The notes under the pieces were generated by a model, which did not search any database, had not been told where the DNA came from, and saw only the letters and a list, made by a program, of their open reading frames with translations. Position numbers and translations under genes: made by a program. Source: Chinchilla lanigera (lineage: Eukaryota; Chordata; Mammalia; Rodentia; Chinchillidae). From it: a DNA stretch of 64,000 nucleotides. The stretch spans positions 5,380,823-5,444,822 of the forward strand of contig NW_004955402.1 in NCBI RefSeq assembly GCF_000276665.1, in the 5' to 3' direction. Position 1 is the stretch's first letter. Each line of letters begins with the position of its first letter. Below are positions 55,185 through 64,000 of the stretch, one piece after another.

Positions 55185-56135
55185 ATAAAAACAGCAGAGG
55201 TGTTCACGCTTCCCTCAGCAATCCCTCTAAGACAACAGGATCAACTCCTGGCATTCTAAATCCCCTCCGACCTGAAGCTTTCATTGCTGTGCTTGAAATT
55301 TAGCTTACAAAAAAATGAGCTCACTATCTAAGGCTGTAGCTGTGCTTCACATTCTGGAGGAATATCCATTTAGTGCACAACATATTGCAGTTAAGAGTAG
55401 TTCCATTTTCTTCCCTTGTGTGCTTTAGGCACTGATTTCAAATTAAAAGTTGCCTGCACTAATACCTTAGTAACACTGCTCATGCCACTTGATTATAAAG
55501 GATAACAGTAGCTTATACTTTGTCATACACACTGTCTATCACCTGGTGTTTTCTGTTCAAAATAGAGAAGTAATAACCAGTGTGCAATCATAACCAGGCC
55601 TATGGCCTAAAAAACGTTAATTCCACCTTGTAAAATTTCTCAGCCTTAGAACTCTTTTCTCTGGTAACAAATTTACCGTACATTCTTAGCAATAGAAAAT
55701 GTAAGATCATTGGGAAATAGTTATAAGCTGAGAAAAAGATATGTAAGGTAGGATTTTTTCAATATTATGAAATAAATTAGTGCTGTATCATGCCACATTT
55801 ATTTCTGGAAATTATTTGTTTCTAGTATTTTCAATAATCTAAGTTTTGGAAGATTTTCCCACTGCTTTGTTCTGAGAACTTGATTCACTAATTTCTCAAG
55901 TGCTGGGTGATATAAAATAAAAGATCTGTCTTTGATGCCATTGTGGGAAGAGATTTTTCAGGCATGATCATTTACGTTAATGACTTTGTTATGGCACCCT
56001 ATAACTAGAGGAACAGAAATTTAAAATGTAGAAAATGAGGGCATCATTATCACTCCAACAACGTTAACCTCCTTTTCTCTATTTCCAAATTTGTGTTTGA
56101 CTACCAACAAAGGAACCAGTCTCTACGCTGATCTT
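55185..56135. other. No gene or repeat recognised
   Basis: AT-rich single-copy-looking sequence without long frames. Confidence 0.4.
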
Positions 56136-56137
56136 GG

Positions 56138-56222
56138 AACCGGGGGTGTAGCTCAGTGGTACAAGCCTTGCCCAGCACATGCAGAGCCCTGGATTCCATA
56201 CCCAGAACCACAGGGAGCAAAG
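56138..56222 (+). mobile_element. ID-like SINE, older copy
   Basis: ACCGGGGGTGTAGCTCAGTG, GCCTTGCCCAGCACATGCAG and TTCCATACCCAGAACCACAG: tRNA-like head with several substitutions. Confidence 0.8.
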
Positions 56223-56224
56223 AA

Positions 56225-58770
56225 AGTGAAAACATTTCAGTGTAGAAATGGTTGCACTGAACCGAGAATGGGAGACTGGCTCCAGAGTGGAAAGTATACA
56301 GCAAGCAGGGTAAGAGTTGGTGTTTGTCTTCACTTTTCACAGGGCCCTTTCCATCTCTGGGCTTTCCTGTGCCTATGAGCCAGCTCTTGAGGAGTCTATT
56401 TTAACACCCACAGTCACGGTAAGAGCTCTTTCAATAAGCAGAGAGGAAACAGCTACAGTGGTAGCGTGATTTCAAGCAAAAACTCAATTCCCCTCCAGAG
56501 GCCGACAGCATCTCTGTGCATGCTAAATTCCCTACATGGCTTGGATCTGCTAGCCTTTTATTGGGTCTGGAAGAGAATAAAATGCAGATTTGGGTTTTTA
56601 GGTCCTTTATCTGTCATCAGAAGAATATTTAATGGGCTTTACGTAATTCCTTAAAAGATGACACCAAGAATAACCTAAGAAGCATGCACTTAGATTTGCT
56701 TAATTTCATCCAAATACAGCATTAGACATGACTGCATCTATTTGTACGTCCTGAAATATTCCAAGTTCGTCTTGAGTGAAACATTGAATGTTGTTCTTTC
56801 CACTATGCCCTAACTTTTGAGTACCTGTTTGTTATGGTTTCCTACAGATGAGCTCTTTTCCTAGGGTACGTAGAGAGTGTTTACAGAATCTTCTACAGAG
56901 CTTTCAAAATACAGGAGCTCCATTTCCTGTCTGATTTCTACTAACTCCACTGCTCTGGAGTGGGGATCAGGCCTGTAGGGTCCCTCACAGTTACAGTGAT
57001 CACTCTGATGGAAATCATTAGCATTTTATAAACACATGTTAAGCATACTGTATGCTGTAATGAAATATTCTTAAAATCTTCAACATGGATCTTAAATGAT
57101 AGGGGAATAAGAAAATTACTCTTTATCTTTTTTTGCACAAACCACCTCTCTTCTTCTGGCATCTGAGAAACAAGTAACAGTGTGGGAATTTTGCTGCTAT
57201 CATTGATCAGCCTAAAATGCTAGTTTGAGGGATGATGCCATTTTTCAAAGCCCAATATTGCTTTTTAGTGCACCTATGAATGAACTCTTTCAGGTTCTAT
57301 TCCCAATGTCTATTTTCCAATTTCTGACTCTTTTTGCAGTTTGGACACACAATATATTCTTAAAATAGCCTTAAAAACTGCCTGAAGACTCTCTGAACAG
57401 GACTCTGGAGAAATGCTACGAAGTGTGCATCACAAATTCCAAGCAATATGGATTTTCTTTTTAATTCTTATTACATCATTGGGGGTTGAAGCAGCTGCCT
57501 TAAGAGAAATTCTTTCTCTCCCTCCCACCTCAAATAAGTAATGAAGGCTTAGAAGCTGTTTAAGATGCTGAGACCTGGGGGAATAAAACTCACAGGAGAC
57601 TTAAGCTTTTCAAAAGTGCAGACCTTCTCAAAAGCAGAATACCTAATTCAATTTGCAGAAAAGTTTATGTGTTTTAGAGAAACCCACTCACCTCCCACTC
57701 TGTCCCTACACATGCGTAAAATAGAACATTCAGCTTTGAGTGTCACAGTCAAGAGGAAACCGCAAAAAGGAGCCTCAGATGTGGGCATGATAATGGAAGC
57801 CTTCAGAGTAAATATTATCTGCCTGTGTCCTGCTAGAGGATTAGTGAGCTAAAAAATATTTGCCAGAATTCTCGCTTCTTATAACAGGGAGATAATGTGA
57901 AATGGACCACCTTTATGCTAAAAAAAATCCTTTATTAAATCCGTTGTTTTAGATACTGGGCTCTAGCATTTTCTAATGGCAACATAGCTTAATAAGACTC
58001 ACTTCCCCAAGATAACAATGTCGGCACAAGGAGAAAGTGAAATAATTACTTGGAGTATTTGAAATGACCTAGAGCAGTCAGATCTTTGAAAACTCAAGCA
58101 AAGGACAAGTGTGTGACTTTTTACAAGTCTGTAACATTCCTGAAATCTCGATTCATGTAAGCAGCCGAATTTGGCAGTGTTCCTGGTTTGGTGAACCAAA
58201 GGGCAGAGCTTAAAACTCACAGACAACCCTACAAGTTATGAGAAAAATTCTGGAAGGAAGAGAGTCTTAGGAGTGAGCCTAAATGTCTACGTGTAAAAAT
58301 CTGATTAAATTCTTGACAGACTTCTAACTAAAGACATAAAGGGGACATCTTGGGCTGGAGGGGTTCAGACAAAAAGTAAGGGCTAGAATCTGACAGAACA
58401 GGCCAGGGACTTCAGTGGCTGCTCATGACAGGGAAGACTATTGGGAATGTCAGACCAGCCAAGTTAATTGCCAGCTACAAGAGAAGCCACTGTTCAGAAG
58501 AATGTCACAGAACCAAGAGTCTTCGCATTGTGTCATTCCTAATGGCCATTATCTAATCATAAATCATCAGAGCTAAAAAGAAACAGGAAAATATGGCGCA
58601 TTTCATTTTAAAAGCACTCAGGGTAAGCAGACCCAAAGGTGGCTGAGTCACTGTGGTCAACAGAGAAGAATTTTAGTGCTGCTCAAATAAGCAATGCAGA
58701 CTACCACAGCATTCTAAGTCACTTCAGGCACCACTGAGAACTGTCAGCCCTTGCATGACAGTAACATCAA
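56225..58770. other. No gene or repeat recognised
   Basis: AT-rich, mostly single-copy-looking. Longest frame 95 codons (57565-57852) with no domain. Confidence 0.4.
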
Positions 58771-59169
58771 TAAACAGATGCAACTCACTGGACCCTCACA
58801 TATCTGGTTTAATGATTTTCAACAAGAGTGCCAAGACCATTCAATAAGGAAAGAAATCTTTTCAATAAGCAAAATTCAAAATTGAAAGTCCCATGTAAAA
58901 GAATGAAACTTACATATATTGCATAAAAATATCAACACAAAATAAATCAAAAGCATAAGAACTAAGACGACAAAACACTTAGAAGAAAACCTAAGAGGAA
59001 AACCTAAGGTGATGTTGAATTTGGCAATGATTTCTTAGATATGATGCCAAAAGTACAGGCAAGAAAAGTAAAGAAAGAAATTGGGCCACATCAAACTATA
59101 AATGTACTACACATCCAAAGACAGTCAGTGAAATGAAAAGGCAACTCAAGGAATGGGAGAGAAATACTT

Positions 59170-59277
59170 GTTTTGGGGTTTTTTTTGTTTTGTTTTTCTT
59201 CCAGTACCAGGAATCGAACTCACGACCTTGCGCTTGCCAGGCAGGCACTTTGCCACTGAGCTAAATCCCCAGCCCCT
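59170..59277 (-). mobile_element. Young ID-like SINE, 15-bp target duplication
   Basis: A T-rich tail, then CCAGTACCAGGAATCGAACT, CGACCTTGCGCTTGCCAGGC and TGCCACTGAGCTAAATCCCC. GGGAGAGAAATACTT flanks it exactly at 59155-59169 and 59278-59292. The same young subfamily as 25432 and 32225. Confidence 0.95.
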
Positions 59278-59523
59278 GGGAGAGAAATACTTACAAATCA
59301 TATATTTGATAAGGGATTACTATGCAGACTATATAAAGAATACCAGCAACAATGTAAAGCCCAATATGCCAATTTAAAAATGGATAAGGGGTTTGAACAT
59401 ATATTTAGCCAAAGAAGATATACAATAGGCCAACAAGCATATGAAAAGGTTCTCAGTCATTAGCTTTTGAGGAGAGACAACTCAAATTCGCAGTGAAATA
59501 TCACCTCCTAAATATTAGGATGG

Positions 59524-59970
59524 TGTTATGGTTGTCTGAAGTGTCTTCCAAACACTCATTGTGTTGAAGGCTTGATTGCTGTTGGGTTTGGGGGAAGTGA
59601 TTGCATCACAAGGATTTGAACTTCACAGCAGAATGCCTCACTGATGGGATCATAATTTGATGGCATTATTAGGAAATGATGGAAACAGGAGGTGGGCCTA
59701 CTTGAAGGAAGTGTATCATGAGAATGTGGCCTTGGGGACAACATCTAGTCCTCAAGGAGGACTTTCCCCCTCTCTACTTTCTGATTGCCGTGAGGGGAGA
59801 AGCTTTGCTTTACCACGCTCTTCACCCATGATGCTCTGCCTCTCCTGAGGCCCAGAGCAATGGAACCAGTAGACCATGGACTGACACTTTGGAAACCATA
59901 AGCCAAAACCAATCTTTCCTCCTCTAAGTTTATTTTCTCAAGGATTTTCTCAGCAGCAAAATCTAACACA
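59524..59970 (+). mobile_element. Complete solo MaLR (MLT1/MST-like) LTR inside the L1
   Basis: Begins TGTTATGGTTGTCTGAAGTG and ends AGCAAAATCTAACACA, so it has TG...CA ends. Flanks GATGG (59519-59523) and GATGA (59971-59975) are a plausible 5-bp target duplication. The L1 reading resumes across it. Confidence 0.8.
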
Positions 59971-60359
59971 GATGACTACTACTTCAAAAAACACCCAAAC
60001 AAAAATAACAAATATTGGCAAGGATTAGAGAATTTCGAGATCTTATGCATTGTTGGTGAAAATATAAAATGTTGCAACCACTATGGAAAACAACATGGCC
60101 ATTCCTAAAAAATAAATAAATAAATAAACATAGAATTATAATATGATGCTGAAATATCACTTCTGAGTGTACATCTAAAACGACTGAAAGAAATTTTAAA
60201 AAATGCAATTGAAAGCAGGTTCTCAAAGAGGCATCTATATGCCCATGTTCATAGCAGCAGTATTCATAATAAATAAAAAGTAGAAGCAGTGAATGAATGG
60301 AAAGTGTTCATCAGTGAATGAATGGATAAATATAACACATCCAAACAATGGAATATTGT

Positions 60360-60565
60360 ACAAATATATAATGCATATATACACATATATACGAATATAT
60401 AATATACAATGTTATATAATACATATATAATTTGTATACTATATATATTTGTATATACATATATTTTGTATATACAAATATATAATACATATATACATAC
60501 ATATATACGTATATGCATGATATATACATACATATATATGTATTTGCATATATACATATAATATG
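60360..60565. repeat. AT-rich complex microsatellite in the L1 3' UTR
   Basis: TATATA/CATA/GTATA repeats. The Tyr/Ile/Met/Cys frames on the minus strand (97 and 128 codons) are translations of this repeat. Confidence 0.9.
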
Positions 60566-61079
60566 TCCAAATAATGGGATATTATTTGACCTTAAATAAT
60601 AGGCAATTCTGACATATGCTACAGTGTGGATCAATTTTGGGACCATTATGGAAAGTGAAATGAACCAATCATGAAAAGACAAACACTGTTTATCCACTTA
60701 TAGAGATACTAGGGCACCCTAGGTGGAAGCAGAGGGTAGAATGGGGGTTGCTAGGGAATGGGAATGGGGGCAGGAGAGCTACAGTTTAGTTAGGCATAGA
60801 GTTCCAGTTGTGGAAGATGAAAACATTCTGGAGATTGCCTGCATAGCCATGTGTTTTTAATGAACATTACTGAGCTGTACAGTTAAAATGGCTATAGAAG
60901 GTAAATTTTATATTATGTGTATTTTATCATTATTAAATATTTTATTTTTTAATGTTTCTACCATAATGAAATGACAAATGTTTGAGGAGATAGATGAGTT
61001 TACCCTCATTTGAATGCTGCCCAATGTATACGTACATCAAAATATGGTACACCATAAATCTACTTAATTTCTATGTACA

Positions 61080-61195
61080 CCTAGCAGTCAGAGGCTGAAC
61101 GAGAAGGGTCATGAGGTCAAGCCCAGCCTGGGCTACACAGTGAGTTCAGTGAGAACCTGGACTACGTAGTAAGATTTTGTCTCAAAAACACAAAT
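61080..61195 (+). mobile_element. B1 SINE
   Basis: AGTCAGAGGCTGAACGAGAA, AGCCCAGCCTGGGCTACACA and AGTAAGATTTTGTCTCAAAA: plus-strand B1 lacking part of its head, with a CAAATAAAC tail. Confidence 0.85.
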
Positions 61196-61199
61196 AAAC

Positions 61200-62025
61200 C
61201 AGTAAATAACACATTTTGTGAAAAATGTGTTTTTAGCATAAGCTTCAATTTATACATAAAATCTCCATATTGAGACACATTTTACATTTGATCCCATTAT
61301 GTGAGCTAGAGCCAAAGCTATAAGAACCACTGTAATTAAATTAAATTTCATGACTCAGAAAAGTCCAACTGTCCACACTCAGAGATATGGGATGAAGGAA
61401 GCCGACCACTTCTCAACTTACATGACCAGGGAAATGCTCCAAGATTCCATGTTGGTGGAGAACATAGCTTTCTTATACCTTTCAGATGTGGAAGAAAACA
61501 AGCATTTCTGACCTTTTCCATGTATAAAAAATGCAGCAAAGCTAGGACTGTGGCAATAAAACTGACCTCGTGTCTTTCTACACCACCACCACCAATATCC
61601 CTCCAGTCTATGGAATGAGGGCTTTCACTGCAAAGCAAGAATCCAAACCAAGAAAACCTGGGACTCTGTTTCTTAATACAGTGTAAGAGTGATCCCCAGC
61701 CCAGCAATCTGGGGCCCTCCTGGAATCTCAACAACCACTGCTGGTGGAGCCCAGCAATCTGTGCTTGAGGAACCCAGTTGAAAGCTTCAGAACTAATTCT
61801 AACCTCCAAGTTTATCACCACCCACGGTGCCTGGGCTGAGAAGAGGGGCAGGAAGTGCAAACAAGGAAGGAAGATAGACAGTAAATGTCTACCTTGGAAG
61901 CCACCAAATGGGAAGGACAAATGAACAAACAGAAAACTAGATCAATAGTGAATTTTTATGTAAATATGGTGTGATGGAAATACAGTGAATGTTAAGTATT
62001 TTTAAAAAATTGATTACTCTAAAAG
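61200..62025. other. 190-codon minus frame, not called as a gene
   Basis: A minus frame of 190 codons spans 61348-61920. Its translation has no domain I recognise. It is open over about 570 bases, in average GC, which is somewhat more unusual than the GC-rich cases. I leave it as unassigned. Confidence 0.3.
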
Positions 62026-62029
62026 ACAC

Positions 62030-62485
62030 ATTGTCATGAATCACCCCAAATCCTTCCTCTCACTTGTAGCACTCTTTTGCCATGGTTCTTGACACTTTCT
62101 GAAGTAGATCTGGAGTCCTCTTTCCTAGCTGTCTTTAGTTGCACTGTCATGGCTGCCTTGATGTTCTAACTCCATTGAAATATTTACCTTTCATGGTCAT
62201 TTTGACTTTGGGAAAGAGCCAAAAGCCACGGGTGCCAGATGTGATGAATAAAGTGGATCAAGACACACTGTCCTATATTTAGGAGCTTGCCTTTCTGTTG
62301 GATGGTGCTCAGCAGCAGCATTCACCATAGCTTTGATCAGACTTCATAAAGACTCTCAAGGAAGAAGACATCCAGAACTGCTTCTGAAAGTGGCAAGAAC
62401 AATGGGATGAGTACACATAAAGTGAGGGGGAGAGTTTTGAAGGGGGTTAATGGCATTGTGTCTTTTGCTGTAATAATTTTTTTAA
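62030..62485 (-). mobile_element. Foldback mariner relic, second copy
   Basis: Inverted arms 62043-62127 and 62358-62448 are complementary over about 85 bases with mismatches. The loop, read on the minus strand, encodes a broken mariner transposase end: the residues of the SPDLAPS box are partly kept (as SHLAP) and 'MTMKGK' follows only after a frameshift. Same orientation and layout as 19090-19590, with which it shares TGATCAGACTTCATAAAGAC-like and TCTGAAG.AG.TCTGGAGTCC blocks. Confidence 0.7.
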
Positions 62486-62529
62486 TATAAGCATTACCCT
62501 ATGTTTTGATTACACCACATATAGGTGTG

Positions 62530-62695
62530 ACCCTATTTATTTCTCACAGTTACCCTGTGAAGTAGACACTGCCACGACCCCCATTTTATCGGTGAGAAAG
62601 CAGGTTTCTGTGGGTTCAGTATCTTGCCTGTGCTCAGCCAGCTGGAGTCAGTAGTGACTCTTGAATTCAAAGCCTGACTCTCTCAGGGGACAGTG
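62530..62695 (+). mobile_element. MIR SINE
   Basis: ATTTCTCACAGTTACCCTGT, GAAGTAGACACTGCCACGAC, CCATTTTATCGGTGAGAAAG and TTGAATTCAAAGCCTGACTC: MIR order over about 165 bp. Confidence 0.75.
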
Positions 62696-62699
62696 TCCT

Positions 62700-63600
62700 G
62701 TGTTAGGGGGCTGCTCCTGGACAGCCTGAGTCCCCAGCCCAGAATCATCTATGACTCACCTTGGTCCTTTACGGCTTGAATGTTGCACAGTCTGCTTCCA
62801 CTTTTTGCCCATCATTTCTACTAAGAGCACCTACCTCACACCTTTTTCTTCCTCCAGGTTTCACTCCTCTGGCAGAGGAATTTACACGTGACTTTAAACC
62901 TTCAGATCCCAGTTTAAAATTCCTGAGTGTCAGTGATCATCTCTTGTTTTCACATCCTCTGCCCGCATAGCGTCACTCTGCAAGAATGGATTAAAACCCC
63001 CTCCTCCCCTCCTTTCTCAGACCCCTCTGACAACAGGAAGTTGTCAGTATCCCTCTCACAAATGTATTTCTCAGTATCCCTCTCACAAATGAATTCCCTC
63101 CTCCCTAGCTGGTCAGTCTCTTCCCCATCTCAGCAACCTCCTGTGGTCGACCAACCTCCTTTTGTGGTTCACGTTGCCTCTGGCCGGGCAGATCCTTCCC
63201 GCTCTCTTCCACTTTCCACCCATGTGAATTCCACTTCTCATCACTTCTAGGTTTGACTTCATGGACACCTTCCTGCTCTGGGCTCCTGAAGCTCTCACTG
63301 TCTGCTGCAGTGGTGTCTCAACTTCACAGAACAAGAACCATGTGGGTGAAATACCAGAGCCTGCACATGTGTAAACTACAGAAACTCACGACCGGGTGGA
63401 CACTGTAAATGGACACTTGAAAGCATCACAACAATAGAAATTAAAGGTTCTTGAGACATGAATATTAATAGTTTTGGTGTTTTTCTAGTTGCTCCTCAAA
63501 AGATTATGCTGAAAACCTTGGGGTCATGACCCTAATCCAGGCCCTGGACACTCATGCTTCATCTTATGCCTGGGCTTTCCTTGTTCAGTTTGGCTCTGTA
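62700..63600. other. No gene or repeat recognised
   Basis: CT-rich with a small local duplication of CAGTATCCCTCTCACAAATG-like sequence at 63046-63091. Frames are at most 107 codons with no domain. Confidence 0.4.
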
Positions 63601-63605
63601 TCAAG

Positions 63606-63640
<35 letters not shown>

Positions 63641-63656
63641 CTGTGTGTGTTTTCAG
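63606..63656. repeat. (TG)n microsatellite
   Basis: An uninterrupted TG run at 63607-63635, then TATGTC and a second short TG run. Confidence 0.9.
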
Positions 63657-63706
63657 ACAGGGTTTCCCTGTGTAGCCCAGGCTGACCTTGAACACTGGAG
63701 TAATTT
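63648..63706 (-). mobile_element. B1 fragment
   Basis: CAGACAGGGTTTCCCTGTGT and AGCCCAGGCTGACCTTGAAC are the reversed 3' part of a B1. The TG repeat may have grown in its tail. Confidence 0.75.
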
Positions 63707-64000
63707 TAAAAACACATACATGGGAACGGACATTGTTTTAGGTGACTAATAAGAAGTATCACACAGGAGGTTCCCAAACTATGCTGAATGTAACACTACT
63801 GAAGTCCCCTGCACTCCATGCACATGTTGAGCCTTCAAAGCTACTGTTGGATCATAGCTCTGGTACTCTCATGAAGCAGGACAGTAGTGGTTTAGTTCCA
63901 CCTAACTCCAAAGGAGCTCCAGGCAGTTAATGTGTCTCATGTCCTCCAGGCAGCTGGGGGTTTCCAGAATAGTCTGTCTTGCAGCCCAAGAAAGAATAAA
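63707..64000. other. No gene or repeat recognised
   Basis: Single-copy-looking sequence at the window edge. Its 62-codon frame (63742-63930) has no recognised domain. Confidence 0.35.

Larger units (their letters stand above)
58775..60955 (+). mobile_element. Old LINE-1 (ORF2 end plus 3' UTR) with nested insertions
   Basis: 58775-59169 and 59293-59523 read as decayed L1 ORF2 end (AAGAACTAAGACGACAAAAC, AAAAATGGATAAGGGGTTTG, CATATGAAAAGGTTCTCAGT). 59971-60955 is the 3' UTR (CTACTACTTCAAAAAACACC, TATGCATTGTTGGTGAAAAT, AACAATGGAATATTGTAC, TGAGCTGTACAGTTAAAATG). It is interrupted by an ID SINE, a MaLR LTR and an AT microsatellite. Frames are broken throughout. Confidence 0.75.

Noticed and set aside
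60264..60697. Tyr/Ile/Met/Cys-rich frames
   Set aside because: Translation of an AT microsatellite within an L1 3' UTR.

Overview
The window reads as nuclear DNA of a placental mammal, most likely a rodent outside the mouse/rat group. The support is repeat content: tRNA-derived ID-like SINEs, B1-type 7SL-derived SINEs, many 5'-truncated LINE-1 3' ends, solo MaLR-type LTRs, and ancient eutherian repeats (MIR, L2, MER5A, Tigger, mariner, MER53). I saw no B2 or B4 elements, which argues against a murid. A beaver- or squirrel-related lineage is possible, but I cannot fix the species. Family names are matched from memory and most boundaries are good to about 10-30 bases.

I find no confident protein-coding gene, rRNA, functional tRNA or CRISPR array. 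Nearly all open frames are short, overlap repeats, or are low-complexity translations. The window is best read as intergenic or deep intronic. Two frames deserve caution: a 217-codon minus-strand frame at 42328-42981 and a long frame open on both strands at 44766-45374.

Layout. 1-815: old minus-strand L1 broken by a younger L1 3' end. 816-6200: mostly unassigned. 6218-7055: L1 with a 5' inversion inserted in an L2. 8071-15058: five MaLR-type LTRs, all plus strand, with SINEs and L1 tails between. 15.9-18.3 kb: B1, MIR, TG/GGT repeats and a complete short Tigger-like element. 19.1-19.6 kb: foldback mariner relic, with a sister copy at 62.0-62.5 kb. 20-23.6 kb: AT-rich L1. 23.9-30.6 kb: Tigger-like elements carrying LTR, SINE and L1 insertions. 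33.4-37.7 kb: MER5A, L1s, and an L1 whose 3' UTR is repeated in tandem. 40.9-43.0 kb: nested tandem repeats with a YY1-like motif, a CRE/TATA pair, and the 217-codon frame. 45-50 kb: LTRs, an L1 tail and a MER53 hairpin. 52.8-62.7 kb: L1 tails, LTRs, a nested L1/SINE/LTR stack, B1 and MIR. The rest is unassigned.

The main interest is in the history and possible regulatory output of the mobile DNA: two inverted-repeat mariner relics, a miR-1302-like MER53 hairpin, a recent ID SINE burst with intact target duplications, repeated twin-priming inversions of L1, tandem L1 3' UTR units, and the promoter-like cluster at 41-42.2 kb.
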